DNA from: Clostridium sp.
GTDB taxonomy: Bacteria; Bacillota; Clostridia; Lachnospirales; Lachnospiraceae
Direction of reading: 5' to 3'
Assembly (NCBI GenBank): GCA_023664325.1
Contig: JAMPFS010000001.1
Span: 131,447-195,446 of the forward strand
DNA length: 64,000 bases
The translations under genes were made by a program, and so were the position numbers. A model generated the notes under the pieces. It made no database searches. It was not told where the DNA came from and was given only the letters and a program-made list of their open reading frames with translations. Positions 34,317 to 42,945 of the stretch are shown here, piece after piece (position 1 is the stretch's first letter; every line of letters starts with the position of its first letter).

Positions 34317-35504
34317 TTAAGAATTTTTCTTCACGAAATCCTCATAAAGAGGTGACATGCTGCGAAGCTTCTCTACAATCTCCTTAATATGCCCAATCAC
34401 ATAATCCATCTCTTCCCTGGTATTCTCATCCCCTAAGGTAAGCCTTAAGGAACCATGCGCAATTTCATGTGGAAGCCCAATGGCAAGCAGCACATGGGAA
34501 GGATCTAAGGAACCTGATGTACAGGCTGAACCCGAAGAACCGCATATGCCGGCCATATCGAGCATAATCAGCATGGACTCCCCTTCAATGAACTGAAAAC
34601 TGATATTTACGTTATTTGGGAGACGGTTGGTTCTGTGTCCATTCAGTCTCGCATAGGGAATCTCCTGCAAGATCCGGTCAATCAGATAATCCCTTAATTC
34701 ACATTCCTTCTTTGTCCGTTCCTCCATCGTATCAAAAGCAATCTCCACAGCCTTTGCAAGACCTACAATTCCGGTTACGTTTTCCGTTCCGGCACGGCGG
34801 GAGCGTTCCTGTGCGCCGCCGTGGACAAAACTTCTAAGCTTCAATCCTGTGCGAATGTATAGAAATCCGATTCCTTTTGGGCCATTTAACTTATGTCCGC
34901 TTGCGCTCAGCATATCAATATTATATTCATCCACATCAATCGGTATCTGTCCGTAAGCCTGCACCGCATCCGTATGGAACAAAATGCCATGCTCCTTTGC
35001 AATCATCCCGATTTCTTTTATCGGTTCAATTGTGCCAATCTCGTTATTGGCAAACATGACGGAAATCAAAATCGTATCCTGCCGAATTGCCGCCCTTAAC
35101 TGATCCAGTTTCACCACGCCATTCTCATCCACATCCAGATAGGTAATCTCAAATCCCCTGCTTTCCAAATATTGCGCTGTATGAAGAATCGCATGATGTT
35201 CAATCTTCGTGGTAATAATATGCCTGCCCTTTTGCGCATATGCCTCCGCTGTCGCCTTAAGCGCCCAGTTATCCGACTCCGAACCACCCGCCGTAAAATA
35301 AATCTCATTGCTCTTTGCGCCTAATGTATCGGCAATCCGCTCTCTGCACTCTGTAATCTTTGCTTTGTTTGTCTGGGAAAAAGTATATACACTTGATGGA
35401 TTTCCAAAATTTTCTGTAAAATATGGCAGCATTGCTTCTACAACCTCTGGCCGTGCAGGAGTCGTTGCTGCATGATCCAGATAAATAAATCGTTTTTCTT
35501 CCAT
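34317..35504 (-). CDS. iscS: Cysteine desulfurase (IscS/NifS)
   Basis: 395 aa class V aminotransferase. The PLP lysine is in SASGHKLNGPKG and the persulfide cysteine in GSACTSGSLD, with the His in EHHAILHT stacking on PLP. It supplies sulfur to IscU and MnmA. It starts 18 bases after iscR. The C-terminus (YEDFVKKNS) is complete. Confidence 0.96.
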   Translation of the reverse strand: MEEKRFIYLDHAATTPARPEVVEAMLPYFTENFGNPSSVYTFSQTNKAKITECRERIADTLGAKSNEIYFTAGGSESDNWALKATAEAYAQKGRHIITTKIEHHAILHTAQYLESRGFEITYLDVDENGVVKLDQLRAAIRQDTILISVMFANNEIGTIEPIKEIGMIAKEHGILFHTDAVQAYGQIPIDVDEYNIDMLSASGHKLNGPKGIGFLYIRTGLKLRSFVHGGAQERSRRAGTENVTGIVGLAKAVEIAFDTMEERTKKECELRDYLIDRILQEIPYARLNGHRTNRLPNNVNISFQFIEGESMLIMLDMAGICGSSGSACTSGSLDPSHVLLAIGLPHEIAHGSLRLTLGDENTREEMDYVIGHIKEIVEKLRSMSPLYEDFVKKNS

Positions 35505-35522
35505 GATTCATCCTTCTTTCTA

Positions 35523-35993
35523 TTATGATTTCATATATAAATCGCACGATACGCCATTGTCTCCATTGCGCATCCGCATCTTCCGGTTATCCTCCACCAA
35601 TTCGCATAATAAAATGGAATCCACCGCATTCGTTATGCTGTCATCAATCCGTTTCCAGACATTACGGGTGACACAACTGCTGCTTTCGGCACACTCCGAT
35701 TCGCCTTTAATCCCTGCGCACTTGACCGGGGACAAATCTCCCTCCAATGCTCTTAGTATATCACCGACGCTAATCGCTTCACTCGGCTTTGCAAGCACAT
35801 AACCGCCTTGCGCTCCACGGATGCTCTCGATCAAACCCGCCTTTTTCAGCTTCGCCATCAACTGTTCCAGATAACTGTCCGAAATGGACTGGCGTGCAGC
35901 GATATTGGCAATAGACTGTGGGGCTTCCCCTGAATAATCTGCCAGGTCAATCATTGCCCGCAATCCATACCTGCCTTTTGTGGATAATTTCAT
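35523..35993 (-). CDS. iscR: Rrf2-family Fe-S sensing regulator (IscR type)
   Basis: 156 aa. Rrf2 winged helix with STKGRYGLRAMIDLA and IRGAQGGYVLAKP, and three cysteines at 92, 101 and 107 (C-x8-C-x5-C) in the place where IscR binds its [2Fe-2S] cluster. First gene of iscR-iscS-iscU-mnmA, so autoregulation by cluster demand is likely. CymR-type cysteine regulation is the alternative, but CymR lacks these three cysteines. Confidence 0.9.
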   Translation of the reverse strand: MKLSTKGRYGLRAMIDLADYSGEAPQSIANIAARQSISDSYLEQLMAKLKKAGLIESIRGAQGGYVLAKPSEAISVGDILRALEGDLSPVKCAGIKGESECAESSSCVTRNVWKRIDDSITNAVDSILLCELVEDNRKMRMRNGDNGVSCDLYMKS

Positions 35994-36038
35994 ATTCTCA
36001 CCTCAATTCCGACTAAAACGCTCGGATATCACACTGCT

Positions 36039-36067
36039 AATATAGCAATCTTTTCCTCTCCTGTCAA
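36039..36067 (-). promoter_or_regulatory. Strong SigA promoter of iscR-iscS-iscU-mnmA
   Basis: Minus-strand consensus -35 TTGACA (36062-36067), 17-base spacer, -10 TATATT (36039-36044). CCGA...TCGG forms a small inverted repeat in the leader at about 36012-36028. A plausible plus-strand promoter for the flippase lies in the same gap but its hexamers are poor. Confidence 0.8.
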
Positions 36068-36148
36068 GATAATAATCCGACAAAGGTTCTGATATGAAAA
36101 AAAAAGCATAAAATAACTATGAATCTGAAGCAGTGTGGAGTATGATCT

Positions 36149-37576
36149 ATGCAGGCAAAAGGATATGTCCAGAAAATAAAACGTTCCGCAGCAGGCAGCT
36201 ATGTCATAAGAGGAACTCTGATTCTGACAATAGCAGGATTTGCAACACGAATTATCGGTTTCTATAATAGAATATTCCTAAGCCACTTAATCGGTGCGAA
36301 AGAATTGGGAATTTATCAGCTTATTTTCCCGCTTTATATGGTTGCATTTTCTTTTACTACCTTCGGAAATGAATTAGCCCTGACAAAGCTTGTCTCCGAA
36401 TACAAAAGCCGGAATGATTACGCAAGCGCCCAAACCTTTTTTAAGGTATGCCTCTTTATCAATATCGCTTTGGGGGTATTTTCCAGTATTATTATGTACA
36501 AAAATGCCGATATGCTATGCACAAAAGTATTAAATGCACCGGAATGCGCAAAATGTCTCCAGATTATTTCCCTCGGTATCCCCTTTATGTCTGCAAAGGG
36601 TGCCATTCACGGATATTTCCTGGGATTGGAACAATCCGGAGTGCATGGAACTTCTGATTTTTTGGAGCAGCTTGCAAAAGTACTCGGTCTGTACATTCTC
36701 GCCAGCATTTTTTGCGCAGGAAATTCCTATGATGCTGCCTTTGCTGTATGGGGAATTGTAATTGGGGAGATTACGGCTTTCGTGTTCTCTGTCTGCGCCC
36801 TGCTGTTCCATTTGCAAAAACAGCACCGTGAAAAACGTCCGGGGATTCAAAAAAATGTGTGCCTCCGTCTGTTTTTAAAAAATTCCATCCCACTCACCAC
36901 CAATCGGCTTGCCCTCACCGTATTGCAGAGTATCGAATCCATCATGATTCCAACCGTACTGCTCAGTTACTATAAAAACTCCACCATAAGCCTTGCCACC
37001 TATGGTGTATTTACCGGCATGGCATTTCCCTTTATCATGTTTCCCTCTACCATTACAAATTCCCTGTCTACCATGCTGCTGCCCGCCGTTTCCTCCGCAA
37101 GTTCCGGGGCAAAGCACGATTACATGAAAACGCTTTGTGAAAGAAGCCTGCATTTCTGCCTGTTGATTGGTATGTTTGCCATGACAATATTTTATATCTT
37201 CGGTGCGGATATCGGTGTCCTTTTTTTCGATAACCAAGAAGCCGGACAGTACCTTTCCATGCTTTCCCTGCTCTGTCCGTTCATCTACTTAGCAACCACA
37301 CTCGCCAGCATTTTAAACGGATTAGGGTATGCCACACACAACCTGCTCCTGACAGTGGCTGCAACGGTTATCCGCATCAGTTTTATTCTCTTTGCCATCC
37401 CGAAAATCGGAATGTCCGGTTACATTGCAGGTCTTTTTACCAGTTACCTGTTTTTAACCTTTGCCTGCCTTCACAAACTGCAAAAAGAAATCCCGGTTTC
37501 CATTCTACCGGCTGCGCTGTTTGGTTTCAGACAAAATACAGATAAAAAGGCATCCGCCAAAAACAGCAGATCATAA
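36149..37576 (+). CDS. SpoVB-type polysaccharide/lipid flippase (MOP superfamily)
   Basis: 475 aa with about 14 membrane helices. The N-terminus (GTLILTIAGFATRIIGFYNRIFLSHLIGAKE split by the first helix) is the SpoVB/MurJ-like polysaccharide biosynthesis signature. SpoVB is a spore-cortex lipid II flippase candidate; a vegetative envelope role is also possible. GGAG lies eight bases before the ATG. It stands alone on the plus strand and converges on yqeY across a shared terminator. Confidence 0.85.
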   Translation: MQAKGYVQKIKRSAAGSYVIRGTLILTIAGFATRIIGFYNRIFLSHLIGAKELGIYQLIFPLYMVAFSFTTFGNELALTKLVSEYKSRNDYASAQTFFKVCLFINIALGVFSSIIMYKNADMLCTKVLNAPECAKCLQIISLGIPFMSAKGAIHGYFLGLEQSGVHGTSDFLEQLAKVLGLYILASIFCAGNSYDAAFAVWGIVIGEITAFVFSVCALLFHLQKQHREKRPGIQKNVCLRLFLKNSIPLTTNRLALTVLQSIESIMIPTVLLSYYKNSTISLATYGVFTGMAFPFIMFPSTITNSLSTMLLPAVSSASSGAKHDYMKTLCERSLHFCLLIGMFAMTIFYIFGADIGVLFFDNQEAGQYLSMLSLLCPFIYLATTLASILNGLGYATHNLLLTVAATVIRISFILFAIPKIGMSGYIAGLFTSYLFLTFACLHKLQKEIPVSILPAALFGFRQNTDKKASAKNSRS

Positions 37577-37586
37577 CGCCAAAACG

Positions 37587-37623
37587 CCAACAGGGGAAGC
37601 CCGCAATGGACTTCCCCTGTTGG
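37587..37623. terminator. Bidirectional terminator between the flippase and yqeY
   Basis: A perfect 13-bp stem, CCAACAGGGGAAG and CTTCCCCTGTTGG, with an 11-base loop. TATTTTCT follows on the plus strand and CGTTTTGG on the minus strand. It lies between two convergent genes. Confidence 0.9.
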
Positions 37624-37632
37624 TATTTTCTG

Positions 37633-38070
37633 CTATTTACAAAGCTCTCCGACCACCTCGTTGATAACCTTGCCGTCTGCCTTTCCTTTTAAGACCGGCA
37701 TAACGTTTTTCATAATCATGCCTTTATTCTTTGAAGCAATCACTTCAGAAAACTGCTCCATAATCAATGTCTTTACCTCATCTGCGCTTAACAGCTTCGG
37801 CGCATACTCATTAATCACATCATACCTTGCCTGATATTCCTCAATCAGATCGGTTCTGTCAGCAGGACAGCTTTCAATCTGCTCCTTGACAGTCTTAAGC
37901 TCCTTAAGGATTACCCTGTCTACCAGTTCTTCTTTGATATCATCCCGGCAGCCCTCGTCGATTGCCACCTTCTTTACCGCTGAAATCACAGAGGAAATTG
38001 CATCCTTTCTCCCTTTATTTTTTGATTTCATTGCTGCAATCATATCCTTTTGCAATGTCTCTAACTGCAT
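37633..38070 (-). CDS. yqeY: GatB/YqeY domain-containing protein
   Basis: 145 aa, helical, with the YqeY pattern: MIAAMKSKNKGRKDAISSV at the start, a DLIEEYQARYDVI middle helix, and the C-terminal MPVLKGKADGKVINEVV segment related to the tRNA-binding tail of GatB. Often linked to tRNA metabolism, but biochemical role not settled. AGGAGG lies seven to eight bases before the ATG. Confidence 0.93.
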   Translation of the reverse strand: MQLETLQKDMIAAMKSKNKGRKDAISSVISAVKKVAIDEGCRDDIKEELVDRVILKELKTVKEQIESCPADRTDLIEEYQARYDVINEYAPKLLSADEVKTLIMEQFSEVIASKNKGMIMKNVMPVLKGKADGKVINEVVGELCK

Positions 38071-38156
38071 GTTCCCTACCTCCTAATATATATAAGTCAA
38101 AATCCTGCTTCCAATCGCAGACTGCATGTCCGTTTGTCTATACTGCCAAAAACCGC

Positions 38157-38387
38157 TTACGATTCATATAACAAAATTCCAAATACCACAATCAGCGGTA
38201 TGAGCAAAATATAATGCTGCCCTATCACAAAACCTGTAACCCATGCAACCACAAGCATAATCTCTAATAATAACAACAATAACCGAAACACCGCATAACA
38301 TTTTTTATTCTTCGATATGGCAGCCGCAAAATATGCAGCCAGCATCAGCGCTGCAATCACCATAATCGCAATAATCAGATATCTCAT
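38157..38387 (-). CDS. Small hydrophobic membrane protein, function unknown
   Basis: 76 aa with three predicted membrane helices separated by short loops (SKNKKC, GQHY), ending GILLYES. The ATG at 38387 has GAGGAG seven bases upstream; nine codons of upstream open frame have no SD. No family recognised. It lies between metA and yqeY. Confidence 0.65.
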   Translation of the reverse strand: MRYLIIAIMVIAALMLAAYFAAAISKNKKCYAVFRLLLLLLEIMLVVAWVTGFVIGQHYILLIPLIVVFGILLYES

Positions 38388-38459
38388 ACGCACACTCCTC
38401 AAAAGTATACCCATTATAACATACCTTTTTTATTATTACTAGTAAAAATAATTTATCCT

Positions 38460-39365
38460 TTATAACTCATACGGTGTACGCTGATAAACGTAGTAATTGA
38501 GCCAATTGAAATAGAGTGTATTGGCATGGCACCTCCATGATTTAATCGGCTTAAGCTCCGGATTATCGTCCGGGTAATAATTCACCGGGATATCCGGATG
38601 GATTCCTTTTTCCAAATCCCGCTTATACTCCTGATCCAAAGTCATTGTGTCATATTCCGGATGCCCTGTTACAAAAATATTTTTTCCCTCCTCCGCAATA
38701 ATCAGATATGGCCCGGTAACATTACTCTCCGCCACAATCTCCAACAATGGGTTTGCCACAATCTCCTCCTTTACCACACCTGTATATCTGGACTGTGGAA
38801 CCAGGAAGGAATCATCAAACCCCCTGACAAGCGGAGTCCGCTTATGGAAGGTGTAATGCTTATAGATGCCGGAGAACTTCTTTGGAAGATCAAATTTGTG
38901 TATACCGTAACGATAGTAAAGTCCCGCCTGCGCCCCCCAGCAGATATGGAGGGTGGAGGTGACATTTTTCTCCGACCAATCCATAATTTTTGTTAATTCT
39001 TCCCAATATTCCACCTCTTCAAAGTTCATCCTCTCGACAGGCGCGCCCGTGATAATCAATCCGTCAAAACGGCGTTTTTTAATCTCGTCAAACGTACTGT
39101 AAAAACGCTCCAAATGCTTCCTTGCAACATTCTTCGGCTCATAAGTTCCGGTCCGGATAAAAGTAATATTTACCTGCAATGGAGTGTTTGACAGACTCCG
39201 AAGCAGCTGCAGCTCTGTATCCTCCTTAAGCGGCATCAGGTTGAGGATTACCACGTTAAGCGGACGGATGTCCTGGCTCATGGCTCTGTCCGCATCCATC
39301 ACAAATATATTTTCCTCTTCCAGAATTTTCTTGACCGGTAAATCACTGTCTATCTTAATTGGCAT
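38460..39365 (-). CDS. metA: Homoserine O-acetyltransferase (MetA family)
   Basis: 301 aa. The catalytic triad falls at the canonical positions with the chosen start: Cys142 (HICWGAQ), His235 and Glu237 (VTGHPE). Residue 111 is Glu (GAPVE), which in characterised MetA proteins marks acetyl-CoA rather than succinyl-CoA use. It activates homoserine for methionine synthesis. AGAGGT lies seven bases before the ATG at 39365; the 14-codon upstream extension lacks an SD. Confidence 0.94.
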   Translation of the reverse strand: MPIKIDSDLPVKKILEEENIFVMDADRAMSQDIRPLNVVILNLMPLKEDTELQLLRSLSNTPLQVNITFIRTGTYEPKNVARKHLERFYSTFDEIKKRRFDGLIITGAPVERMNFEEVEYWEELTKIMDWSEKNVTSTLHICWGAQAGLYYRYGIHKFDLPKKFSGIYKHYTFHKRTPLVRGFDDSFLVPQSRYTGVVKEEIVANPLLEIVAESNVTGPYLIIAEEGKNIFVTGHPEYDTMTLDQEYKRDLEKGIHPDIPVNYYPDDNPELKPIKSWRCHANTLYFNWLNYYVYQRTPYEL

Positions 39366-39431
39366 AAATATAACCTCTTTTCCGTTTCCGTATTTTACCG
39401 TGGACAAAACGCATCCTGCCCAACTATAACA

Positions 39432-39460
39432 ATTATAAACCGCTTCTAATTATGCTACAA
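39432..39460 (-). promoter_or_regulatory. Possible promoter of metA
   Basis: Minus-strand -10 TATAAT (39432-39437) with -35 TTGTAG (39455-39460) 17 bases away, overlapping the ligA stop. No SAM riboswitch fold was seen in the roughly 60-base leader. Confidence 0.5.
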
Positions 39461-41437
39461 AAACGATTCTTTTGCAAGTTCGATAAAGTCCTCCTCCGAG
39501 AGAATCGGAATGTTAAGCTCCTTTGCCTTCTTATTCTTTGAAGAATTGGATGTGGTATCATTATTTATCAGATAATCTGTATTCTTTGACACCGAACCTG
39601 TCACCTTGCCGCCAAGCTTTTCAATATAGTCCTTTAGCTCATTGCGGTTTGCAAAGTGTTCGACACTGCCTGTAATCACAAATGTTTGATTGGCTAATGT
39701 CTGACTGCCCGTCTCCTGTTCTTTTTCAAAAGTGATTTCCTCTAATAACTCGGACACCGCCTGCATTCGTTCCCCATTATGGAAAAATTCGTAAAATGCC
39801 TTTGCAAGCACCTCACCAATCCCATCAACGGCAACCAATTCATCCTCTTTCGCATTTTTAATCTTTTCAAAATCATGCTGAAAATAATCCACGATTACCT
39901 TTGCATTGGCAAGCCCGATGCCCGCAATCCCAAGACTGAATATAAATTTTGCCATAGGAACCGTCCGGGATGCCTCTATGGATTGCATGAGATTGTCATA
40001 AGATTTCACTCCAAAACCCTCTAACGCAATGATTTCTTCCCTATAACGTTCCAGGTGATAAAGATCCGCAAGCTTTTTCAGATATCCGTTTTCAATAAAC
40101 TTCTCTAATGTAGCCTCCGAAAGCCCTTCAATATTCATGGCGTCCCTCGACACAAAATGGGTAAACCCTTTTATCTGCTTTGCGCTGCATGCATCATTCA
40201 TGCAATACAGGGATTGGACACCATTTACATCCTTAAGGATTGTCTTTCCACCACAAACCGGGCATGCCTCCGGGATTTCGAGATGACCGCTCCTTGTAAG
40301 GTTCTCCGCCACCTGTGGAATAATCATATTTGCCTTATACACCGTAATCCGATCTCCAATTCCCAGTTCCAAAGCCCTTAAAATACTCACATTGTGAAGG
40401 CTTGCACGGCTGACAGTCGTTCCCTCAAGCTCCACCGGCTCAAAAACAGCTACCGGATTAATCAGACCGGTTCTCGATGCCGACCACTCCACCTCTTTAA
40501 GAGTTGTCTCTGCCTGTTCATCCGCCCATTTAAAGGCAATCGAATCTCTTGGAAACTTCGCTGTTCTGCCGAGGCTTCTTCCATATGCAATGTCATTAAA
40601 AGATAATACCAGCCCATCCGATGGAATATCGTAATCGGCTATTCTTTCAGCAAAATCCATCACCTGTTGTTCCAGGGAATCCTTTGTCACCACAAAATGC
40701 TCTACCACATCAAAGCCCTGTCCTCTAAGCCAGTCAAACCGTCCGGTCATGGTATTATCATATCCGGAAGCTTTCACACCGGCTTCATCCAACACATCCG
40801 CAACCAGAGAAAACGCATAAAAATGGACATTTCTCTGCGCCGTAACCGCATTATTTAACTGTCGCACAGACCCGGAGCAGAGATTTCTTGGATTCTTATA
40901 CTTATTCTCAGCCTCCTCAATGGAATCGTTGATCCGGTTAAAGTCTGAATAGCGGATGACTGCCTCTCCCCTTAAAACCAGATTCCCTTTATAGGGTATC
41001 GTCCTCGGAACATTCACAAAGGTCTTTGCATTATTTGTGATCACCTCGCCAATCTCACCATTTCCTCTTGTAACCGCATTCATAAGCTCCCCATTTTCAT
41101 AGGTTAACACTACCGTAAGACCATCTAATTTCCACGAAAGCACTCCCTCATGATTTCCCAGCCACGTCTGCAAAGTCTCCACTTCCTTTGTTTTATCAAG
41201 TGATAACATGGCAGAAGAATGTGGCTGCTTTTCCAATTCGCTCAAAACCTCATACCCCACATTTACCGTCGGGCTGTTTGCCAGTACAATCCCTGTCTCT
41301 CCCTCTAATGCCACAAGTTCATCATACAGCTTATCATATTCAAAATTTGACATAATTTCCGTATCCTGCTGGTAATAGGCATACGATGCCCGATTTAACA
41401 AATCCACCAATTCTTTCAAACGCTTCTGTTTATCCAT
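39455..41437 (-). CDS. ligA: NAD-dependent DNA ligase LigA
   Basis: 660 aa, all LigA domains in order: domain Ia, nucleotidyltransferase with the adenylated Lys in KLDGLTV near residue 114, OB fold, C4 zinc finger (CPVCGG...CMNDAC), helix-hairpin-helix repeats and a C-terminal BRCT domain (ITGSVEHFANRNELKDYIEKLGGKV split). The usual TRGDG after the catalytic Lys reads TRGNG, so this is a diverged LigA. GGAG lies nine bases before the ATG at 41437. It follows rluF by 33 bases. Confidence 0.93.
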   Translation of the reverse strand: MDKQKRLKELVDLLNRASYAYYQQDTEIMSNFEYDKLYDELVALEGETGIVLANSPTVNVGYEVLSELEKQPHSSAMLSLDKTKEVETLQTWLGNHEGVLSWKLDGLTVVLTYENGELMNAVTRGNGEIGEVITNNAKTFVNVPRTIPYKGNLVLRGEAVIRYSDFNRINDSIEEAENKYKNPRNLCSGSVRQLNNAVTAQRNVHFYAFSLVADVLDEAGVKASGYDNTMTGRFDWLRGQGFDVVEHFVVTKDSLEQQVMDFAERIADYDIPSDGLVLSFNDIAYGRSLGRTAKFPRDSIAFKWADEQAETTLKEVEWSASRTGLINPVAVFEPVELEGTTVSRASLHNVSILRALELGIGDRITVYKANMIIPQVAENLTRSGHLEIPEACPVCGGKTILKDVNGVQSLYCMNDACSAKQIKGFTHFVSRDAMNIEGLSEATLEKFIENGYLKKLADLYHLERYREEIIALEGFGVKSYDNLMQSIEASRTVPMAKFIFSLGIAGIGLANAKVIVDYFQHDFEKIKNAKEDELVAVDGIGEVLAKAFYEFFHNGERMQAVSELLEEITFEKEQETGSQTLANQTFVITGSVEHFANRNELKDYIEKLGGKVTGSVSKNTDYLINNDTTSNSSKNKKAKELNIPILSEEDFIELAKESFL

Positions 41438-41470
41438 AAAAACTGTCTCCTTCATTTCCATTTTCAAACC

Positions 41471-42202
41471 TTAAACACCATTTTTGCCAGACAGCCGCAT
41501 GAGTTCGGAGAGTTCTTCACCGCCAAGCTCCCAGATATCTCCCGGCTTTCTGTCTCCTAACAACACATTCATCACACGGATCCGTTTTAATTTTACGACC
41601 CGGTAATCAAAATGCTCACACATCCGCCGGATCTGCCGGTTCATTCCCTGCGTTAAAACAATAGAGAAGCTCTTATCTGCAAGCTTGCTGACTTCACATG
41701 GTGCCGTGACACGGTATACCTGTTTATTTCCATCCAAAATCCGGACTCCTTCTGACATTCTCTTTAAAAAATCCTCTGTAACCGGACGGTTTACCTGTAC
41801 AATATACTCTTTTTCATGCCGGTTCCTGGCTCTTGCCACATTATTGCAGAGAACCCCGTCATTGGTGAGCAGCAAAAGTCCTTCGGAATCCTTATCGAGC
41901 CTGCCAATATACTTTAAGGATGGATCTAAATCAAAATTCCGGTAAATACCGGTTGCATCACCATGATATGCCGTACAGGCATACCCCTTTGGTTTATAAA
42001 AACCTACCACGCGAACCTCGTCTTTTGCTTCAATCAAATGCCCATCCACTCTTACCTCATCCGTAGCTTTTACCTTCTGCCCCATATCTGCAGGCTCACC
42101 ATTTACCGTTACTTTACCGCATGCAATCCATTCATCCGCCCTCCTGCGGGAACAAAACCCGGTAGCGCTTATATATTTATTCAGTCTAATCAAATTATCC
42201 AT
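41471..42202 (-). CDS. rluF: 23S rRNA pseudouridine synthase, RluF/RsuA family
   Basis: 243 aa. An N-terminal S4 RNA-binding domain (IRLNKYISATGFCSRRRADEWI split) and the RsuA-type catalytic domain with the nucleophile Asp in GRLDKDSEGLLLLTNDG and the GMNRQIRRMCEHF motif. The last motif with MNRQ is usual for RluF (U2604). The alternative is RluB-type, which differs in these motifs. First gene of rluF-ligA, with a promoter divergent from lrp. Confidence 0.88.
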   Translation of the reverse strand: MDNLIRLNKYISATGFCSRRRADEWIACGKVTVNGEPADMGQKVKATDEVRVDGHLIEAKDEVRVVGFYKPKGYACTAYHGDATGIYRNFDLDPSLKYIGRLDKDSEGLLLLTNDGVLCNNVARARNRHEKEYIVQVNRPVTEDFLKRMSEGVRILDGNKQVYRVTAPCEVSKLADKSFSIVLTQGMNRQIRRMCEHFDYRVVKLKRIRVMNVLLGDRKPGDIWELGGEELSELMRLSGKNGV

Positions 42203-42236
42203 ATTATATTCCTCATTTATTTTTTAAGGTGTTCCC

Positions 42237-42265
42237 AGTATATCACGGTATCTGCCAATGTTCAA
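42237..42265 (-). promoter_or_regulatory. SigA promoter of rluF-ligA
   Basis: Minus-strand -35 TTGAAC (42260-42265), 17-base spacer, -10 TATACT (42237-42242). A GAACACCT motif lies just downstream of the -10 (plus coordinates 42227-42234). The same core occurs in the lrp leader hairpin. Confidence 0.65.
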
Positions 42266-42343
42266 ACTTTTTTAAGCGGGAGATAACATGCGCTAAAACC
42301 TGGCAGCCGATATCTTCACTCCTGATTTTTCACAAAAAAACAC

Positions 42344-42372
42344 TTGAAAAAATTAAGAATACCCCTTATAAT
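42344..42372 (+). promoter_or_regulatory. SigA promoter of the lrp leader
   Basis: -35 TTGAAA (42344-42349), 17-base spacer, perfect -10 TATAAT (42367-42372). The spacer contains TAAGAATACCCC (42354-42365), a 10-of-12 match to an arm of the hairpin that follows. Confidence 0.85.
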
Positions 42373-42388
42373 ACTCCTTGAATACAAC

Positions 42389-42426
42389 GAGGTGTTCTTA
42401 CGATTATTAAGAACACCTCATTTTTT
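42389..42426 (+). terminator. Terminator-like leader hairpin between the lrp promoter and lrp
   Basis: Perfect 12-bp arms GAGGTGTTCTTA and TAAGAACACCTC with a 7-base loop, followed by ATTTTTT, the form of an intrinsic terminator. It lies about ten bases after the predicted transcription start and 30 bases before the lrp ATG. It could be an attenuator, could release a short RNA of about 50 bases, or could be a DNA operator. Confidence 0.8.
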
Positions 42427-42456
42427 ATTCCTGCACAGAAAGAAGGTTATACACAT

Positions 42457-42933
42457 ATGGACAATATTGATAAAAAAATATTACATTTATTACAGGAAAA
42501 TGCAAGATATCCGCTGAAATATTTAGCCGGTAAAGTATTTCTGTCTTCCCCTGCGGTCTCTGCAAGAATTGACCGGCTTGAAAAAGCCCGAATTATTACC
42601 GGTTACCATGCCACTGTTGACCCGGTTATGTTAGATTACCATGTAACCGCCTTTATTAACATGTCATTGGATCCAAAACAAAAGCCTGAATTTTATCCTT
42701 ACATAGAAGCCTGCCCGAATGTGTTAGAATGTAACTGCATAACCGGCGCCTATTCCATGTTAATCAAGGTTGCCTTTCCAAGTACAATGGAATTGGACTC
42801 CTTCATTGGGGAATTACAAAAATACGGCAAAACGGAAACGCAGATTGTATTTTCCACACCGGTGAAGCCCCGCGGCATTGATGTATATGCCACCGGATTT
42901 TCTGAAGAAAAGGATGAAGAAACCAAAAGCTGA
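42457..42933 (+). CDS. Lrp/AsnC-family transcriptional regulator
   Basis: 158 aa. An N-terminal AsnC helix-turn-helix (DKKILHLLQENARYPLKYLA and VFLSSPAVSARIDRLEKARII) is followed by a RAM ligand-binding domain with the CNCITGAYSMLIKV segment. Members sense amino acids and typically regulate themselves and neighbours. The SD is GAAGG. Its leader holds a terminator-like hairpin. Divergent from rluF-ligA, convergent with the membrane protein downstream. Confidence 0.92.
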   Translation: MDNIDKKILHLLQENARYPLKYLAGKVFLSSPAVSARIDRLEKARIITGYHATVDPVMLDYHVTAFINMSLDPKQKPEFYPYIEACPNVLECNCITGAYSMLIKVAFPSTMELDSFIGELQKYGKTETQIVFSTPVKPRGIDVYATGFSEEKDEETKS

Positions 42934-42945
42934 TGCCATCACACT

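Noticed and set aside
38405..38459. A/T-rich palindrome TTATTATTACTAGTAAAAATAA as a terminator of metA
   Set aside because: No G/C in the stem core and no T-run on the transcribed side; probably A/T-rich chance symmetry.
42203..42456. Riboswitch or T-box in the rluF/lrp gap
   Set aside because: The only structured element is the leader hairpin; no T-box sequence or known riboswitch core was found.
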